Assembly: GCF_900086645.1 (NCBI RefSeq)
Contig: NZ_LT576451.1
Span: 372,001-436,000 of the forward strand
From: Curtobacterium sp. 9128
Lineage (GTDB): Bacteria; Actinomycetota; Actinomycetes; Actinomycetales; Microbacteriaceae
Direction of reading: 5' to 3'
Length of the DNA: 64,000 bases
Shown piece by piece: positions 19,101 to 26,519 of the stretch. Each line of letters starts with the position of its first letter. The stretch's first letter is position 1. Made by a program: the position numbers and the translations under genes. Under the pieces are notes generated by a model, which saw only the letters and a list, made by a program, of their open reading frames with translations, was not told the DNA's origin and did no database searches.

Positions 19101-19210
19101 ACGATCGCTTCCGGCTCGTCCACCAGGAACGCCTCGAGGGACGTGAAGCCGACACCGTTCTTCGCGGCGACGGCCGTCGTCGGGCCACCGCTCCGTTGCA
19201 GTTCTCGCAC
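16133..19210 (-). CDS. GH92-family alpha-mannosidase
   Basis: 1025 aa. The order of segments is that of GH92: an N-terminal beta-sandwich, then catalytic segments such as DTYRTAWPLLGLLTPD, ENRDG-equivalents (VQHFHDGGWTPRWSAPG), WGGDYTETNAWGTMF and YPGDEDNGEMSAWYVFATIG, which carries the conserved acid residues. GH92 enzymes are calcium-dependent exo-acting alpha-mannosidases (mostly 1,2). No signal peptide is visible from GTG 19210, so it appears cytoplasmic, unlike many relatives. GTG 19210 is 6 nt after TAGGGT, supporting this start. Confidence 0.9.
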   Translation of the reverse strand: MRELQRSGGPTTAVAAKNGVGFTSLEAFLVDEPEAIVPGFAGRTIESGDELSWVWFPERTLPDGGSEPEEQDLDHFWDATAFTLDIVFDDGTRLSEQAADQYGDALTAEAQDTARKAWVDQWNRRAVDLTPFAGRVVDRLEARLGSGAPVTGLRGWLDDVRIEQPRRPAATRPLDHVRTTRGTQASSRFSRGNNAPLVGLPHGGVFGLPMTDAASNRWPYAYQEHNRASDNRPAIQAFATSHIPSPWMGDRGVFQVMPSPLGSPDVDRVARALAFDHDDELDGPHRYGVALEHGVTAEMTPGEFALGFRFTGTRSIVLDHHGRVLESTVRIEDGTAIVEAHLDDRPGTPPHFVHVRVPGATADHTTTTDQQLRGWIGVEGDTDVLLGISTVSYEDARANLDAAGPFDAMRERAEREWTEKLATLDVDGATEDQLTSIYSGLYRLFLYPNRAGETALTGAPHYRSPYGDVLAEPIRDEPGPEIVDGAMTTTNGFWDTYRTAWPLLGLLTPDTAGELAQGFVQHFHDGGWTPRWSAPGAEDCMTGTTSDTVFGDLLSKGVDGFDLEQAYRSAVKNATVPPRDERVGRKGSLPGAFRGHVDTDTSEGMSWTLDAAINDWSVSVMATALADRTTDAVERERYTAEAEWFARRSLQYRNLFDRRRGFFIGRTPDGQWREGEGYDPDQWGGDYTETNAWGTMFTAPHDGSGIVDLHGGPEGFDAAIDRFFATQETGATDRAGHYGVPIHEMTEARDVRIGMLGLSNQPAHHIPFFPMFTGRHDDAHRVVRSALDRLFVGSDLGQGYPGDEDNGEMSAWYVFATIGLYPLAPASGSYVIVPPAVRRSVLRPPGGSSTVIETTRAGRFVASVTVDGSPWTSVSISHAVVVGASSIVVELSETPTGWASDTRPVSASDVHGYRDTPTDVLPVRSSALTDDTGRTVTALAAGTTVSFDVSIESASLYTVTAAAPGTYSWHVALGSSSVDVTDAVFEWAGQTRVFPITGGGASFAFTAGTDVELTQLELIAADGRL

Positions 19211-19265
19211 ACCCCCACCCTATTTGCTCCAGCGGATGGACGAAACCCGTTGCCGCCGGCGCGCG

Positions 19266-19333
19266 CGAGTCTCGCATTCAGCGACAGTTCACGCGGCGCG
19301 GGGCCCGAGAACTGTCGCTCAGCCCGAGACTCG
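19266..19333. terminator. Nested double hairpin downstream of the TetR gene
   Basis: Two perfect inverted repeats nested in each other: outer arms CGAGTCTCG (19266-19274) and CGAGACTCG (19325-19333); inner arms AGCGACAGTTC (19280-19290) and GAACTGTCGCT (19309-19319), each outer/inner pair separated by 5 nt. It lies between the TetR stop (19345) and the GH92 start (19210). Most likely a transcription terminator, possibly a dispersed repeat. Confidence 0.6.
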
Positions 19334-19344
19334 GGGCCGGACGC

Positions 19345-20016
19345 TCAGGCGTCGGCGATCCGGGCGAGCCAGTCGCGCATCAGCGCCCGCTCCGACGGCG
19401 ACAGGGCGGCGAGCGCGTCGTCGTCAGCGGCGAGCTGCACGGCCGCGGCGTGCGACCCGTGATCGACCTCCGGCGCCGCCGTCAGGATCGCGAACGCCAG
19501 CGCATCCCACGCCGCAGCGACGAGCGCCGGGTCACGCTCCTCGGCCGGCGTGCCGATCAGGTCGAGGACGACGCCGACCCCGATGGCGTGCACGAGCGAC
19601 ACCGCGCGAGGCTCGGGGACCCGGAGCCGTCCGGCGAGCGCCACGCGGTGGATGCGCTCACGGAGGACCGCGATCCCCTGGTCCTCGGTCGTCGAGTGCG
19701 AGCGCAGCGGGTCCGAGAACAGCGCCGTCAGCCCGGGGTTGGCGAGCCCGAACGCGATGTGCGCGTCGAACGAGTCGCGGAGGTGCTCGACGGGGTCGAC
19801 GTCGTCCGGAACCGTCTTGCCGGCGACGTATGCGGCGAAGACACGGTCGGCGACGGCCTCGAGCAGACCGTCCTTGTCGCCGAACTGTCGGTAGATCGTC
19901 GGCGCCTGCACCCCGGCGGCGGCCGCGACGGCTCGGGTGGTGACCCCGGCCGGCCCGACGTCGGCGAGCAGATCGGCGGCGGCGTCGACGATGCGATCAC
20001 GGACGGAGTCGGTCAT
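19345..20016 (-). CDS. TetR-family transcriptional regulator
   Basis: 223 aa. The N-terminal HTH is TTRAVAAAAGVQAPTIYRQFGDKDGLLEAV (residues about 26-55). The C-terminal ligand domain has no recognised subtype. Start ATG 20016 is 6 nt after TATCGT, and that -10 overlaps one copy of the CAACGATAACG repeat, indicating autorepression. Divergent from the NmrA-like gene, which it presumably controls. Confidence 0.88.
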   Translation of the reverse strand: MTDSVRDRIVDAAADLLADVGPAGVTTRAVAAAAGVQAPTIYRQFGDKDGLLEAVADRVFAAYVAGKTVPDDVDPVEHLRDSFDAHIAFGLANPGLTALFSDPLRSHSTTEDQGIAVLRERIHRVALAGRLRVPEPRAVSLVHAIGVGVVLDLIGTPAEERDPALVAAAWDALAFAILTAAPEVDHGSHAAAVQLAADDDALAALSPSERALMRDWLARIADA

Positions 20017-20020
20017 GGAT

Positions 20021-20088
20021 CAACGATAACGGATGCTTGTTAGCGCTGTGTTTACAGTGTTACGCTCACGGCGTTTCCAACGATAACG
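20021..20088. promoter_or_regulatory. TetR operator candidates, direct repeat of CAACGATAACG
   Basis: Identical 11-mers at 20021-20031 and 20078-20088, one over the -10 of the tetR gene and the other 14 bp before the ATG of the NmrA-like gene. This placement fits dual repression of both divergent transcripts. Confidence 0.55.
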
Positions 20089-20101
20089 AAGGGTTGTCCC
20101 C

Positions 20102-20959
20102 ATGATCATCGTCACCGGCGCCACCGGAGCACTCGGCTCCGCCACCGTCCGCGCACTGCTCGACCGCATGCCGGCGGACCAGATCGGCGTCAGCGTCCGC
20201 GACACCGCGAAGGCCGCCGACCTCGCCGCGACGGGCGTGCGCATCCGGACGGGTGACTTCGCCGACCCCGCATCGCTGGCCCGCGCCTTCGAGGGCGCCG
20301 ACCGCGTGCTCGTCGTCTCCGGCTCGACGCTCGGGCCCGACGGCGTCGCCATGCACGCGGCAGCCGCTCGGGCTGCGGCGGACGCCGGCGCCGAACGCGT
20401 CTTCTACACGGCCCACCAGAACACGAAGGCGGACTCCCCCGTCGCGTTCTCGGTCGACCACGCCCACACCGAGGCCGCACTCGCCGAGATCGGCACGCCG
20501 TGGACCTCGCTCCGCAACGGCTTCTACGCGCACACCGTCGGCTGGCTCATCGCCGGCGCCACGGAGACGGGCGAGTTGCTCCTGCCCGAGGACGGCCCGA
20601 TCTCGTGGACCGCTCGCGAGGACCTGGCCCTCGCGGACGCGGTCCTGCTCACCGACGGCCCGACGTTCGACGGACCGACACCAGCACTCACGGCGACCGA
20701 GGCCGTGACCTTCGAGGACGTCGCCCGGACCCTGTCCGAGGTCACCGGCACGACCGTCCGCCGCACCGTGATCGCCGACGACGAGTGGCTCGCCCGGCAG
20801 ACCGCCGCCGGCATGCCCGACGCCGCGGCGCAGATGATGCTCGGCATGTTCCGCGGCGCCCGTGCCGGCGAGTTCGACGAGGTCGACCCACTGCTCGCCC
20901 AGCTGCTCGGCCGCGAGCCGGTGTCGATCAGGGCGATCATCGAGCGCACGCTGGCCTGA
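20102..20959 (+). CDS. NmrA-like NAD(P)-binding protein (quinone oxidoreductase QorB-like)
   Basis: 285 aa. It begins MIIVTGATGALGSATVRALL, the TGATGxxG nucleotide-binding loop, followed by VSVRDTAKAADL and RIRTGDFADPASLARAFEGAD. Overall it resembles the QorB/YtfG-type NAD(P)H:quinone oxidoreductase group rather than a fungal NmrA regulator. The divergent TetR suggests induction by an electrophile or quinone; that is inference. Confidence 0.82.
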   Translation: MIIVTGATGALGSATVRALLDRMPADQIGVSVRDTAKAADLAATGVRIRTGDFADPASLARAFEGADRVLVVSGSTLGPDGVAMHAAAARAAADAGAERVFYTAHQNTKADSPVAFSVDHAHTEAALAEIGTPWTSLRNGFYAHTVGWLIAGATETGELLLPEDGPISWTAREDLALADAVLLTDGPTFDGPTPALTATEAVTFEDVARTLSEVTGTTVRRTVIADDEWLARQTAAGMPDAAAQMMLGMFRGARAGEFDEVDPLLAQLLGREPVSIRAIIERTLA

Positions 20960-20969
20960 CGCCGGCCCG

Positions 20970-22472
20970 TCAGCCCTTGTTGTGGCCGGGGGCGTTCTCG
21001 GAGTTGCCGGGGCCGCTGTTGCTGAGCGGGGTCTGCACCGGGAGCGTGGGCTGCACCGACGGCTCCGGCCCGTTCGAGGGCTCGGTGGGCTGCGACGGTT
21101 CGACCGGCTGCGAGGGCTCCGGTTCGACGGGCTCGGACGGCTGGGGCTGCACGGGCTCCTGCGACGGCTGCTCCTCGGGCTGCGACGGCTCGTCGCTCGG
21201 CTGCTGCTCGGTCGGTGCCGTCGAGCTCGACTCCGTCGGCGCGGGCGTCTCGTCGCCCCCGCCGAGCGCGAGCACCGCGGCCACGATGCCGGCGAGCACG
21301 AGCACCCCGACGATCACGAGCGTGATCACCAGGCCGCGGCGGCGCTTCTCCACCGGGGGCTCCGACGACACGGGTGGGGCCGACACGGGTGCGCCGCCTC
21401 CGCCGGTCGGACCACCCGATCCGCGTTGTGCGCCGAGCACGGTGGTCGCCACGTCGTCCGGACCAGACGGACTGGAGGCCGTGCTCGCCGGCAGCACGCG
21501 TGTCGCGTCGTCCGCGGGCCGGCTCGCGGGCATCGCCTGCGTCGCGACGTCGGCCTGCGCCGCTCGCGCGGTCTCGGCCCCAGCGGCAGCGCCGGCCACT
21601 CCGGCGGCCGCAGCCGCCGCTGTCAGGGTGCCAGGGCCTCCAGGCAGGAGCTGGGTGGCGGGCGCTCCGTCGTCGTACGAGAGTGCGCGCAGGCGTTCGG
21701 CCGCCTCGGTGGCGGACGGCCGCTCGGCCGGGTCGGTCGCCGTCATGACGTGCAGGAGCACGCGCCAGGCCGTGGGCAGGGCGGAGTCGATCTCCGGCGA
21801 GCGCGTGAGCCGCGCGGTGGCGGACTCGACGGCGCTGCCGGGGAAGGGCATGCGACCCGACAGGCACTCCAGGAGCACGAGGCCGAGCGAGTAGACGTCG
21901 GACTTCCCGCTGATCCCCTGGGCGGTGACCTGCTCCGGAGCCAGGTAGGCGGCCGTCCCCATGACGGTGCCGGTCCCCGTGACCCGGGCGGCGTCGCGGA
22001 GCAGCGCGATGCCGAAGTCGGCGAGCTTGACGTGCGAGCCGTCGGCTTCGAGGAGCACGTTCGCGGGCTTCACGTCGCGGTGCACGATGCCCTGCGCGTG
22101 CACGGCGGCGAGGCCGTCAGCGACCTGGGCGCCGACGCGGGCGGTGGTGGGACGGTCGAGGGGCCCTTCGCGGAGCCGCGTGGCGAGGTCGCTGCCGGGG
22201 ACGAGCTCCATCACGAGGTACGAGTCGCCGTCGGCGTCGTCGAGTGCCGCGTCGTACAGCGTGACGAGCGCCGGGCTCCTGAGGCCCGCGAGGACCTGGA
22301 TCTCTGCCTCGGCACGCGCCCGCTCCCCGTGGTCGACGGGGCCCATCCGGAACACCTTGACCGCGACCTCGCGGCCGAGCTGCTCGTCGACCGCGCGGTA
22401 CACGGACGCCATCCCACCGTGACCGAGCGTGCCCGTGACCCGGTACCTGCCGCCGAAGACCCGTTCTTCCAT
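20970..22472 (-). CDS. Membrane-anchored serine/threonine protein kinase (PknB-like)
   Basis: 500 aa. The catalytic domain (about 1-265) has GHGGMASVYRA, VAVKVF, catalytic IVHRDVKPANVLL, DFG in LADFGIALL and the APEQ-like AYLAPEQVTA. Next come an Ala-rich linker, one membrane segment (VITLVIVGVLVLAGIVAAVLAL, about 380-400) and an extracellular tail rich in Pro, Ser, Gln and Glu ending with SNSGPGNSENAPGHNKG. There are no PASTA repeats. Start ATG 22472 is 7 nt after TAGGTT. Targets unknown. Confidence 0.9.
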   Translation of the reverse strand: MEERVFGGRYRVTGTLGHGGMASVYRAVDEQLGREVAVKVFRMGPVDHGERARAEAEIQVLAGLRSPALVTLYDAALDDADGDSYLVMELVPGSDLATRLREGPLDRPTTARVGAQVADGLAAVHAQGIVHRDVKPANVLLEADGSHVKLADFGIALLRDAARVTGTGTVMGTAAYLAPEQVTAQGISGKSDVYSLGLVLLECLSGRMPFPGSAVESATARLTRSPEIDSALPTAWRVLLHVMTATDPAERPSATEAAERLRALSYDDGAPATQLLPGGPGTLTAAAAAAGVAGAAAGAETARAAQADVATQAMPASRPADDATRVLPASTASSPSGPDDVATTVLGAQRGSGGPTGGGGAPVSAPPVSSEPPVEKRRRGLVITLVIVGVLVLAGIVAAVLALGGGDETPAPTESSSTAPTEQQPSDEPSQPEEQPSQEPVQPQPSEPVEPEPSQPVEPSQPTEPSNGPEPSVQPTLPVQTPLSNSGPGNSENAPGHNKG

Positions 22473-22504
22473 GCCGGGCAACCTATCGGCTGTTCCTGAC
22501 GGAC

Positions 22505-22534
22505 GGGGTGACTCCGGCTGCCCGGAGCCACCCC
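22505..22534 (-). terminator. Hairpin terminator after the 38-aa ORF
   Basis: GGGGTG/CACCCC and CTCCGG/CCGGAG arms separated by one-base bulges, 4-nt loop (22518-22521). Lies between the small minus-strand ORF and the kinase gene. Confidence 0.55.
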
Positions 22535-22540
22535 GCTGAC

Positions 22541-22657
22541 CTACAGCAACCGCAGGATCGCGCCCGCGAGGGTCGCGAGTGCCGTCAACAGCCCGAGGAT
22601 CTCGAGCACGAGGACGAACCGCCCACGATCGCCGTCACGATGCCGATGTCTCGCCAT
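22541..22657 (-). CDS. Very small single-pass membrane protein
   Basis: 38 codons from ATG 22657 to TAG 22541. A basic N-terminus (MARHRHRDGDRGR) is followed by a hydrophobic helix (FVLVLEILGLLTALATLAG) and a short tail. An excellent ribosome binding site GGAGG sits 6 nt before the ATG, and a hairpin terminator follows. No homologue recognised. The gene is too short for ordinary gene finders; support comes from RBS, hydrophobic profile and terminator. Confidence 0.55.
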   Translation of the reverse strand: MARHRHRDGDRGRFVLVLEILGLLTALATLAGAILRLL

Positions 22658-22723
22658 CGCCGGCCTCCGTTCCCAGGGCAGGAGACCGCGGTCCGAGCTC
22701 CCCTACCGGATGGCCGGAGGGTC

Positions 22724-22824
22724 GCGTAGACTCGAACACCGAGGCGGTTCGAGTTACTACGCAACTCAGACCACTGACCTCTTCACGAGGTGAGATCAGC
22801 CCCCGGTTGCAGCCGGGGGCTTTT
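22724..22824 (+). ncRNA. Candidate structured small RNA with rho-independent terminator
   Basis: A TAGACT -10 (22727-22732) predicts a start near 22739. The following about 85 nt hold three hairpins: 22746-22755 with 22763-22772 (core GAGTT/AACTC), 22774-22799 (core CCTC/GAGG), and a terminator GCCCCCGG (22799-22806) / CCGGGGGC (22813-22820) followed by TTTT. The promoter itself overlaps another inverted repeat (22724-22737 with 22747-22762), so the region may be regulated or may switch folds. No reading frame with a good start was found. Class unknown. Confidence 0.5.
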
Positions 22825-22842
22825 CTCGTGCTTCTTCGAGTC

Positions 22843-22871
22843 CGGCCGGGCTTCGCCTGGATTCCCGGCCG
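22843..22871 (-). terminator. Hairpin after the PAP2 gene
   Basis: GGCCGGG (22844-22850) and CCCGGCC (22864-22870), extended by one outer C-G pair, 13-nt loop, just past the PAP2 stop on the minus strand. Confidence 0.45.
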
Positions 22872-22901
22872 ACCCTTGATCCTCGCGCGATCCGCGAGCG
22901 C

Positions 22902-23708
22902 TCACGAAGCCCTGTGGACATCGCCGGGACGGCGGTGGACGGCTGTGAGGTACAGCCGGTGGGCAGTGATCACGAGCGCGAGCCACGCCAGCCCGAGGGC
23001 CCACGCCGCGAGCACGTCGGTCAGCCAGTGGTGCCCCAGGTACACGCGCGACAGCCCGATCGACACGACGAACACCGCACCGAGGACCACCGTCCAGACC
23101 CGGGTCACACGCCGGGACTCACGGAGCAGCAGCAGGTACACGATCGTGCCGACGACGACCGTCGCGTTCAGGGTGTGCCCGGACGGGAACGAGGGCGAGT
23201 GCTCGTACGGCGGGACGGCGTCGGCGAGCGGGGGACGCGCACGCCCGATGAGGTCCTTGCCCGCGATCGTCATGAGCAGCGATCCGGTGCTCGCAGCGAC
23301 GAGGAGCACCACCGGGGTCCAGGCCCGGCGCTGGATCGTGAAGCCGACGAGGAACCCGAGCGCGACGATCGGCATCCCGATCGTGCCCGCGACGTTGGTC
23401 CACCAGGTCACGGCGGTGTCGAGGCCAGGCGAACGGAGCGTCATCATCCAGTCGAGCACCGGACGGTCGAGCACGGCGACGTCGTCCGCTTCCCGGACGG
23501 CGTCGTAGACCTCGGAGGCGATCCACGTGCACACCGCGGCGATGCCGATCCCGATGACCAGGGTGACGATCAGCAGGGGCAGCGCACCGAAGCGGTCGCC
23601 CAGCCGCGTCCACACGGTGGCGGATGCGCGCCCGGCGCGCGTCCGCCAGGTGGTCAGGTCGACGTCGCCGACCGACCGTTCCTCGGTACGTGCTGCTTCG
23701 TCGTCCAT
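22902..23708 (-). CDS. PAP2-family phosphatase, integral membrane
   Basis: 268 aa with about six membrane segments. The three phosphatase motifs are present: KDLIGRARPP, PSFPSGHT and SRVYLGHHWLTDV (residues about 150-235). This family dephosphorylates lipid phosphates such as phosphatidic acid or undecaprenyl pyrophosphate at the membrane outer face; which one is unknown. The acidic N-terminal 20 residues are cytoplasmic. Confidence 0.88.
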   Translation of the reverse strand: MDDEAARTEERSVGDVDLTTWRTRAGRASATVWTRLGDRFGALPLLIVTLVIGIGIAAVCTWIASEVYDAVREADDVAVLDRPVLDWMMTLRSPGLDTAVTWWTNVAGTIGMPIVALGFLVGFTIQRRAWTPVVLLVAASTGSLLMTIAGKDLIGRARPPLADAVPPYEHSPSFPSGHTLNATVVVGTIVYLLLLRESRRVTRVWTVVLGAVFVVSIGLSRVYLGHHWLTDVLAAWALGLAWLALVITAHRLYLTAVHRRPGDVHRAS

Positions 23709-23755
23709 CGGTCCACCCTGCCCGAGGACGATGTGCGCGTCGCGTCAGCCCGTCG

Positions 23756-25441
23756 TCAGTCCTTCGCGCTGCCGTAGTCGTCGACGATCGCGACGGACAG
23801 CGGGAACGTGATCGGGAACGACCCGAACAGGATCCGCCCGGCGTCCGCGGCGGCCGCGTCGACCTGCTCGGCGACCCACGGCGCGTCGGCTTCCGGCACG
23901 TGCAGCACGATCTCGTCGTGCACGAAGAACACCAGGTGCGCGCCGTCCCGGACCGGCCCGTGGTACCGCGCGGCGAGCCGGGTCCGCAGCGACGCCATCC
24001 ACGACAGAGCCCACTCGGCCGCCGTCCCCTGCACCACGAAGTTCCGGGTGAACCGTCCCCAGCTCCGGGCACGCGACTCCACGGCGCGCTGCATCGCCGC
24101 AGTGCCGTCGACCGACCACGCGCGGTTCCGTGCTGCGAACCACGACGACTCCGGGATCGGCGACGTCCGCCCGAGCCGTGTCGTCACCGGCTCGCCGCGT
24201 TCCCCCGCCGCCGCCGCACGCGACACCAGGTCCAGCGCGCGCGGGAACGCCCGAGCGAGCCGTGGCACGAGCCGACCGCCCTCACCCTGGGTGGCGCCGT
24301 ACATCGCGCCGAGCATCGCGCCCTTCGCCTGCTGCCGGGTCTCGACCGCTCCGGATGCGACGACGCCGTCGTAGAGATCGCGACCGTTCCCCGCCGCGGC
24401 CATCGCCTGGTCGCCGGCCATCGCCGCGAGCACCCGCGGTTCGAGCTGTGCGGCATCGGCGACCACGAGCTTCCACCCCTCGTCGGCGACCACAGCCGGC
24501 CGGACGAGCTTGGGGAGCTGCATCGCCCCGCCACCGTTCGCTGCCCAGCGCCCGGTGACGACACCGCCGACCGCGTACTCCGGGTGGAACCGACCGTCCT
24601 GCACCCACTCGTCGAGCCACGACCAGCCGTTCGCGGTGAGTAGCCGGTACAGCCGCTTGTACTCGAGCAGCGGTTCGATCGCCGGGTGCTCCAGGCGCTG
24701 GAGCTCCCACTTCCGGGTGCTGTCCACCACCAGACCCGCGCGGCGGAGGGACCGCAGCACGTCCGCCGGTGAGTCGGGGTTCAGGGCGGGGTCGTCGAGC
24801 CGCTGTCGGAGGACCACGGCGATCTCCTCCAGCCGCCGTGGTCGGACGCCGTAGGGCACCCGCGGGCCGAGGGCGTCCTCGAGCAGGCGTTCGTGCACGT
24901 CGGCACGCCACGGCAGCCCGGCGAACCGCATCTCGGCGGCGACGAGCGCCCCGGCGGACTCTGCGGCGAGGAGCAGTCGCAGTGCTCCAGGATCGGACGC
25001 ACCGGCGACCGCCGCGAGTTGCGCACGGAGTTCCGCGACCGGGTCGGCGGCGTCCGCGGGGCGGGTCCCGTCGAGGAGTGCGTCGTCGAAGAGCTGCGCC
25101 TGCGTCGCGCGGACGACGCGTTCCTGCTGCGCGGGCGCGTCCCAGCTCCCTGCGGGTGCGGTGGCGAGGGCCGACCCGCGCGCGGCCAGCGCCGTGCGCA
25201 GGATGCGATGGCACAGCCGCAGGTCGACGCAGCGTGCCACCCGACCACCACCGCGGAGCACGAGCGGGTACCAGCGCGCGGTGTCGTCCCACACCCATCG
25301 GACGCCTGGTGCTTCCCGCGCGGCGACGAACGCCGGGAGTTCCGGGTCGGGAACCGCGACCGGCTCACCGCCCGGGTCGCCGGAGTCGGTCAGGGGCGTC
25401 GCGAGGACGCCACCGTCGACACGGCTGAGGACGAGGTGCAC
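23756..25441 (-). CDS. Family A DNA polymerase (bifunctional 3'-5' exonuclease/polymerase type)
   Basis: 561 aa, shorter than PolA and lacking the 5' nuclease domain. Polymerase motif A is VVADAAQLEPRVLAAMAGD (D and E kept, Tyr-Ser replaced by Ala-Ala), motif B is RQQAKGAMLGAMYGATQGEG, and motif C is FFVHDEIVLHVPE. The N-terminal 200 residues correspond to the exonuclease-like region but no intact DEDD set was recognised. A second PolA-like enzyme of this form is common in actinobacteria; its role, probably repair, is not established. Start GTG 25441. Confidence 0.85.
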   Translation of the reverse strand: MHLVLSRVDGGVLATPLTDSGDPGGEPVAVPDPELPAFVAAREAPGVRWVWDDTARWYPLVLRGGGRVARCVDLRLCHRILRTALAARGSALATAPAGSWDAPAQQERVVRATQAQLFDDALLDGTRPADAADPVAELRAQLAAVAGASDPGALRLLLAAESAGALVAAEMRFAGLPWRADVHERLLEDALGPRVPYGVRPRRLEEIAVVLRQRLDDPALNPDSPADVLRSLRRAGLVVDSTRKWELQRLEHPAIEPLLEYKRLYRLLTANGWSWLDEWVQDGRFHPEYAVGGVVTGRWAANGGGAMQLPKLVRPAVVADEGWKLVVADAAQLEPRVLAAMAGDQAMAAAGNGRDLYDGVVASGAVETRQQAKGAMLGAMYGATQGEGGRLVPRLARAFPRALDLVSRAAAAGERGEPVTTRLGRTSPIPESSWFAARNRAWSVDGTAAMQRAVESRARSWGRFTRNFVVQGTAAEWALSWMASLRTRLAARYHGPVRDGAHLVFFVHDEIVLHVPEADAPWVAEQVDAAAADAGRILFGSFPITFPLSVAIVDDYGSAKD

Positions 25442-25510
25442 GGAACGATCATGCCGTGCCCCACCGTCCCCGCCGAACTGGTGGCGACGGCGTCGGTCGA
25501 GTCCGACGTC

Positions 25511-25726
25511 CTATCGCTCCTGGGTGCGCTCCGTTCCACCGGGTCGCACGGCAGCGGAGTCCGCGACGTCGATGCGCACGGTGCCGTCGGGTTCCTCGGA
25601 GACCTCGACGCGCGGCGCTTCGTCGTGGGCGTCCGAACCGGACATCCGGCGCAGCGTGTCGTGTCGACGTTCCTCGAAGGACATGTCGACACCGTCGGCG
25701 AGGTGGTCGCGATCTGGCTCGGTCAT
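25511..25726 (-). CDS. Small acidic hypothetical protein
   Basis: 71 aa from ATG 25726, 7 nt after TACCGT. Sequence MTEPDRDHLADGVDMSFEE, then RRHDTLRRMSG and VEVSEEPDGTVRIDVADS, mostly charged and without membrane segments. No family recognised. The leaderless promoter and the gap it fills support it. Confidence 0.5.
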   Translation of the reverse strand: MTEPDRDHLADGVDMSFEERRHDTLRRMSGSDAHDEAPRVEVSEEPDGTVRIDVADSAAVRPGGTERTQER

Positions 25727-25760
25727 GCCGACGACGGTACGCCAGGCGACCTGGTCCGGC

Positions 25761-26519
25761 TCACGCGATCGGCGCGGTCCCGGTGCGCTCGGTCCAGTGC
25801 CCGCCGTCCGCCCACCGGTCGTGGACGGCCTGCTGCACACGCCCGGCGGGACGTGCGGCACGCGCCGCGGCGAGCCCGGTCCCGAAGACGAACTTCGCCG
25901 CGCTGTCGTCGCCCTCGGTCGCGTCGTGCGGGCCGGGCGGGAGCAACCGGAACCGTCGGGCGAACCGGACGACGTTGGCGTCGGGTCCGAGTGCGGTCGC
26001 GAGCCCGGGATCGAGGAGCCACGACCGGCAGGACCACGACGTCGCGCCGTGGCCCGGTGCGAGCCGTCGGAGCAGGTCAGGGGCGTCGGCGAACGCCCGG
26101 TCGCAGGCGACCGGGTCCAGCGGCCCGGTCTCCGGGACGTGCACGCTCCACGTCGGCGTCCCGTCCGGCAGGTGGGCACCGAGTTCGAACTGGAGGCGCC
26201 CCACTGCCACCACGCGTCCGGTCGCGACCGCGCAGAACCAGTCCAGCCCGGTCCCCCGGATCCCGTACCGGTCGCGTTTGCGTGCGACGTCGGCGGTACT
26301 CGCGGACGCCTGTTCGGCGGTCGCCCCGTGGGCGGCGAGCCACGTGGCGGTCTGCGGGAGGACCGCGTCCACGGCCGCCATCGCGAGCGCGTCGCGCTCG
26401 ACCGGCGGGGCGTCGGCGACGCTCGCCGCGAGGTCCGCGGCGAGCGCCCCCGGGTCCTGGAGGCGACCGATCGCGGAGGCGAGCAGCGCGACGGAGCCGG
26501 GGCGGGCCTCCCGGCTCAC
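25761..26519 (-). CDS. Acyltransferase-like protein coupled to the sugar ABC transporter
   Basis: 252 aa from GTG 26519, which overlaps the permease stop by 4 bp (GTGA). Residues about 100-150 (KRDRYGIRGTGLDWFCAVATGRVVAVGRLQFELG, read in parts) and TWSVHVPETGPLDPVACDRAF, LRRLAPGHGATSWSCRSWLLDP resemble actinobacterial acyltransferase-domain (GNAT-like, DUF5596) proteins. The tight coupling suggests a job linked to the imported sugar, for example acyl removal or transfer, but no activity is known. Confidence 0.65.
   Translation of the reverse strand: MSREARPGSVALLASAIGRLQDPGALAADLAASVADAPPVERDALAMAAVDAVLPQTATWLAAHGATAEQASASTADVARKRDRYGIRGTGLDWFCAVATGRVVAVGRLQFELGAHLPDGTPTWSVHVPETGPLDPVACDRAFADAPDLLRRLAPGHGATSWSCRSWLLDPGLATALGPDANVVRFARRFRLLPPGPHDATEGDDSAAKFVFGTGLAAARAARPAGRVQQAVHDRWADGGHWTERTGTAPIA

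Noticed and set aside
15812..19462. A 1216-codon open frame on the plus strand
   Set aside because: It runs antisense to the GH92 gene, with a low-complexity translation; GH92 motifs on the minus strand are decisive.
22732..22752. LexA-like half-sites TCGAAC and GTTCGA
   Set aside because: SOS boxes of actinobacteria have a 4-bp centre; here the spacing is 9 bp, so it is not a LexA site of the known kind.
22740..22775. tRNA-like GGTTCGA segment
   Set aside because: No acceptor, D or anticodon arm fits around it; the flanking pairs form other hairpins.
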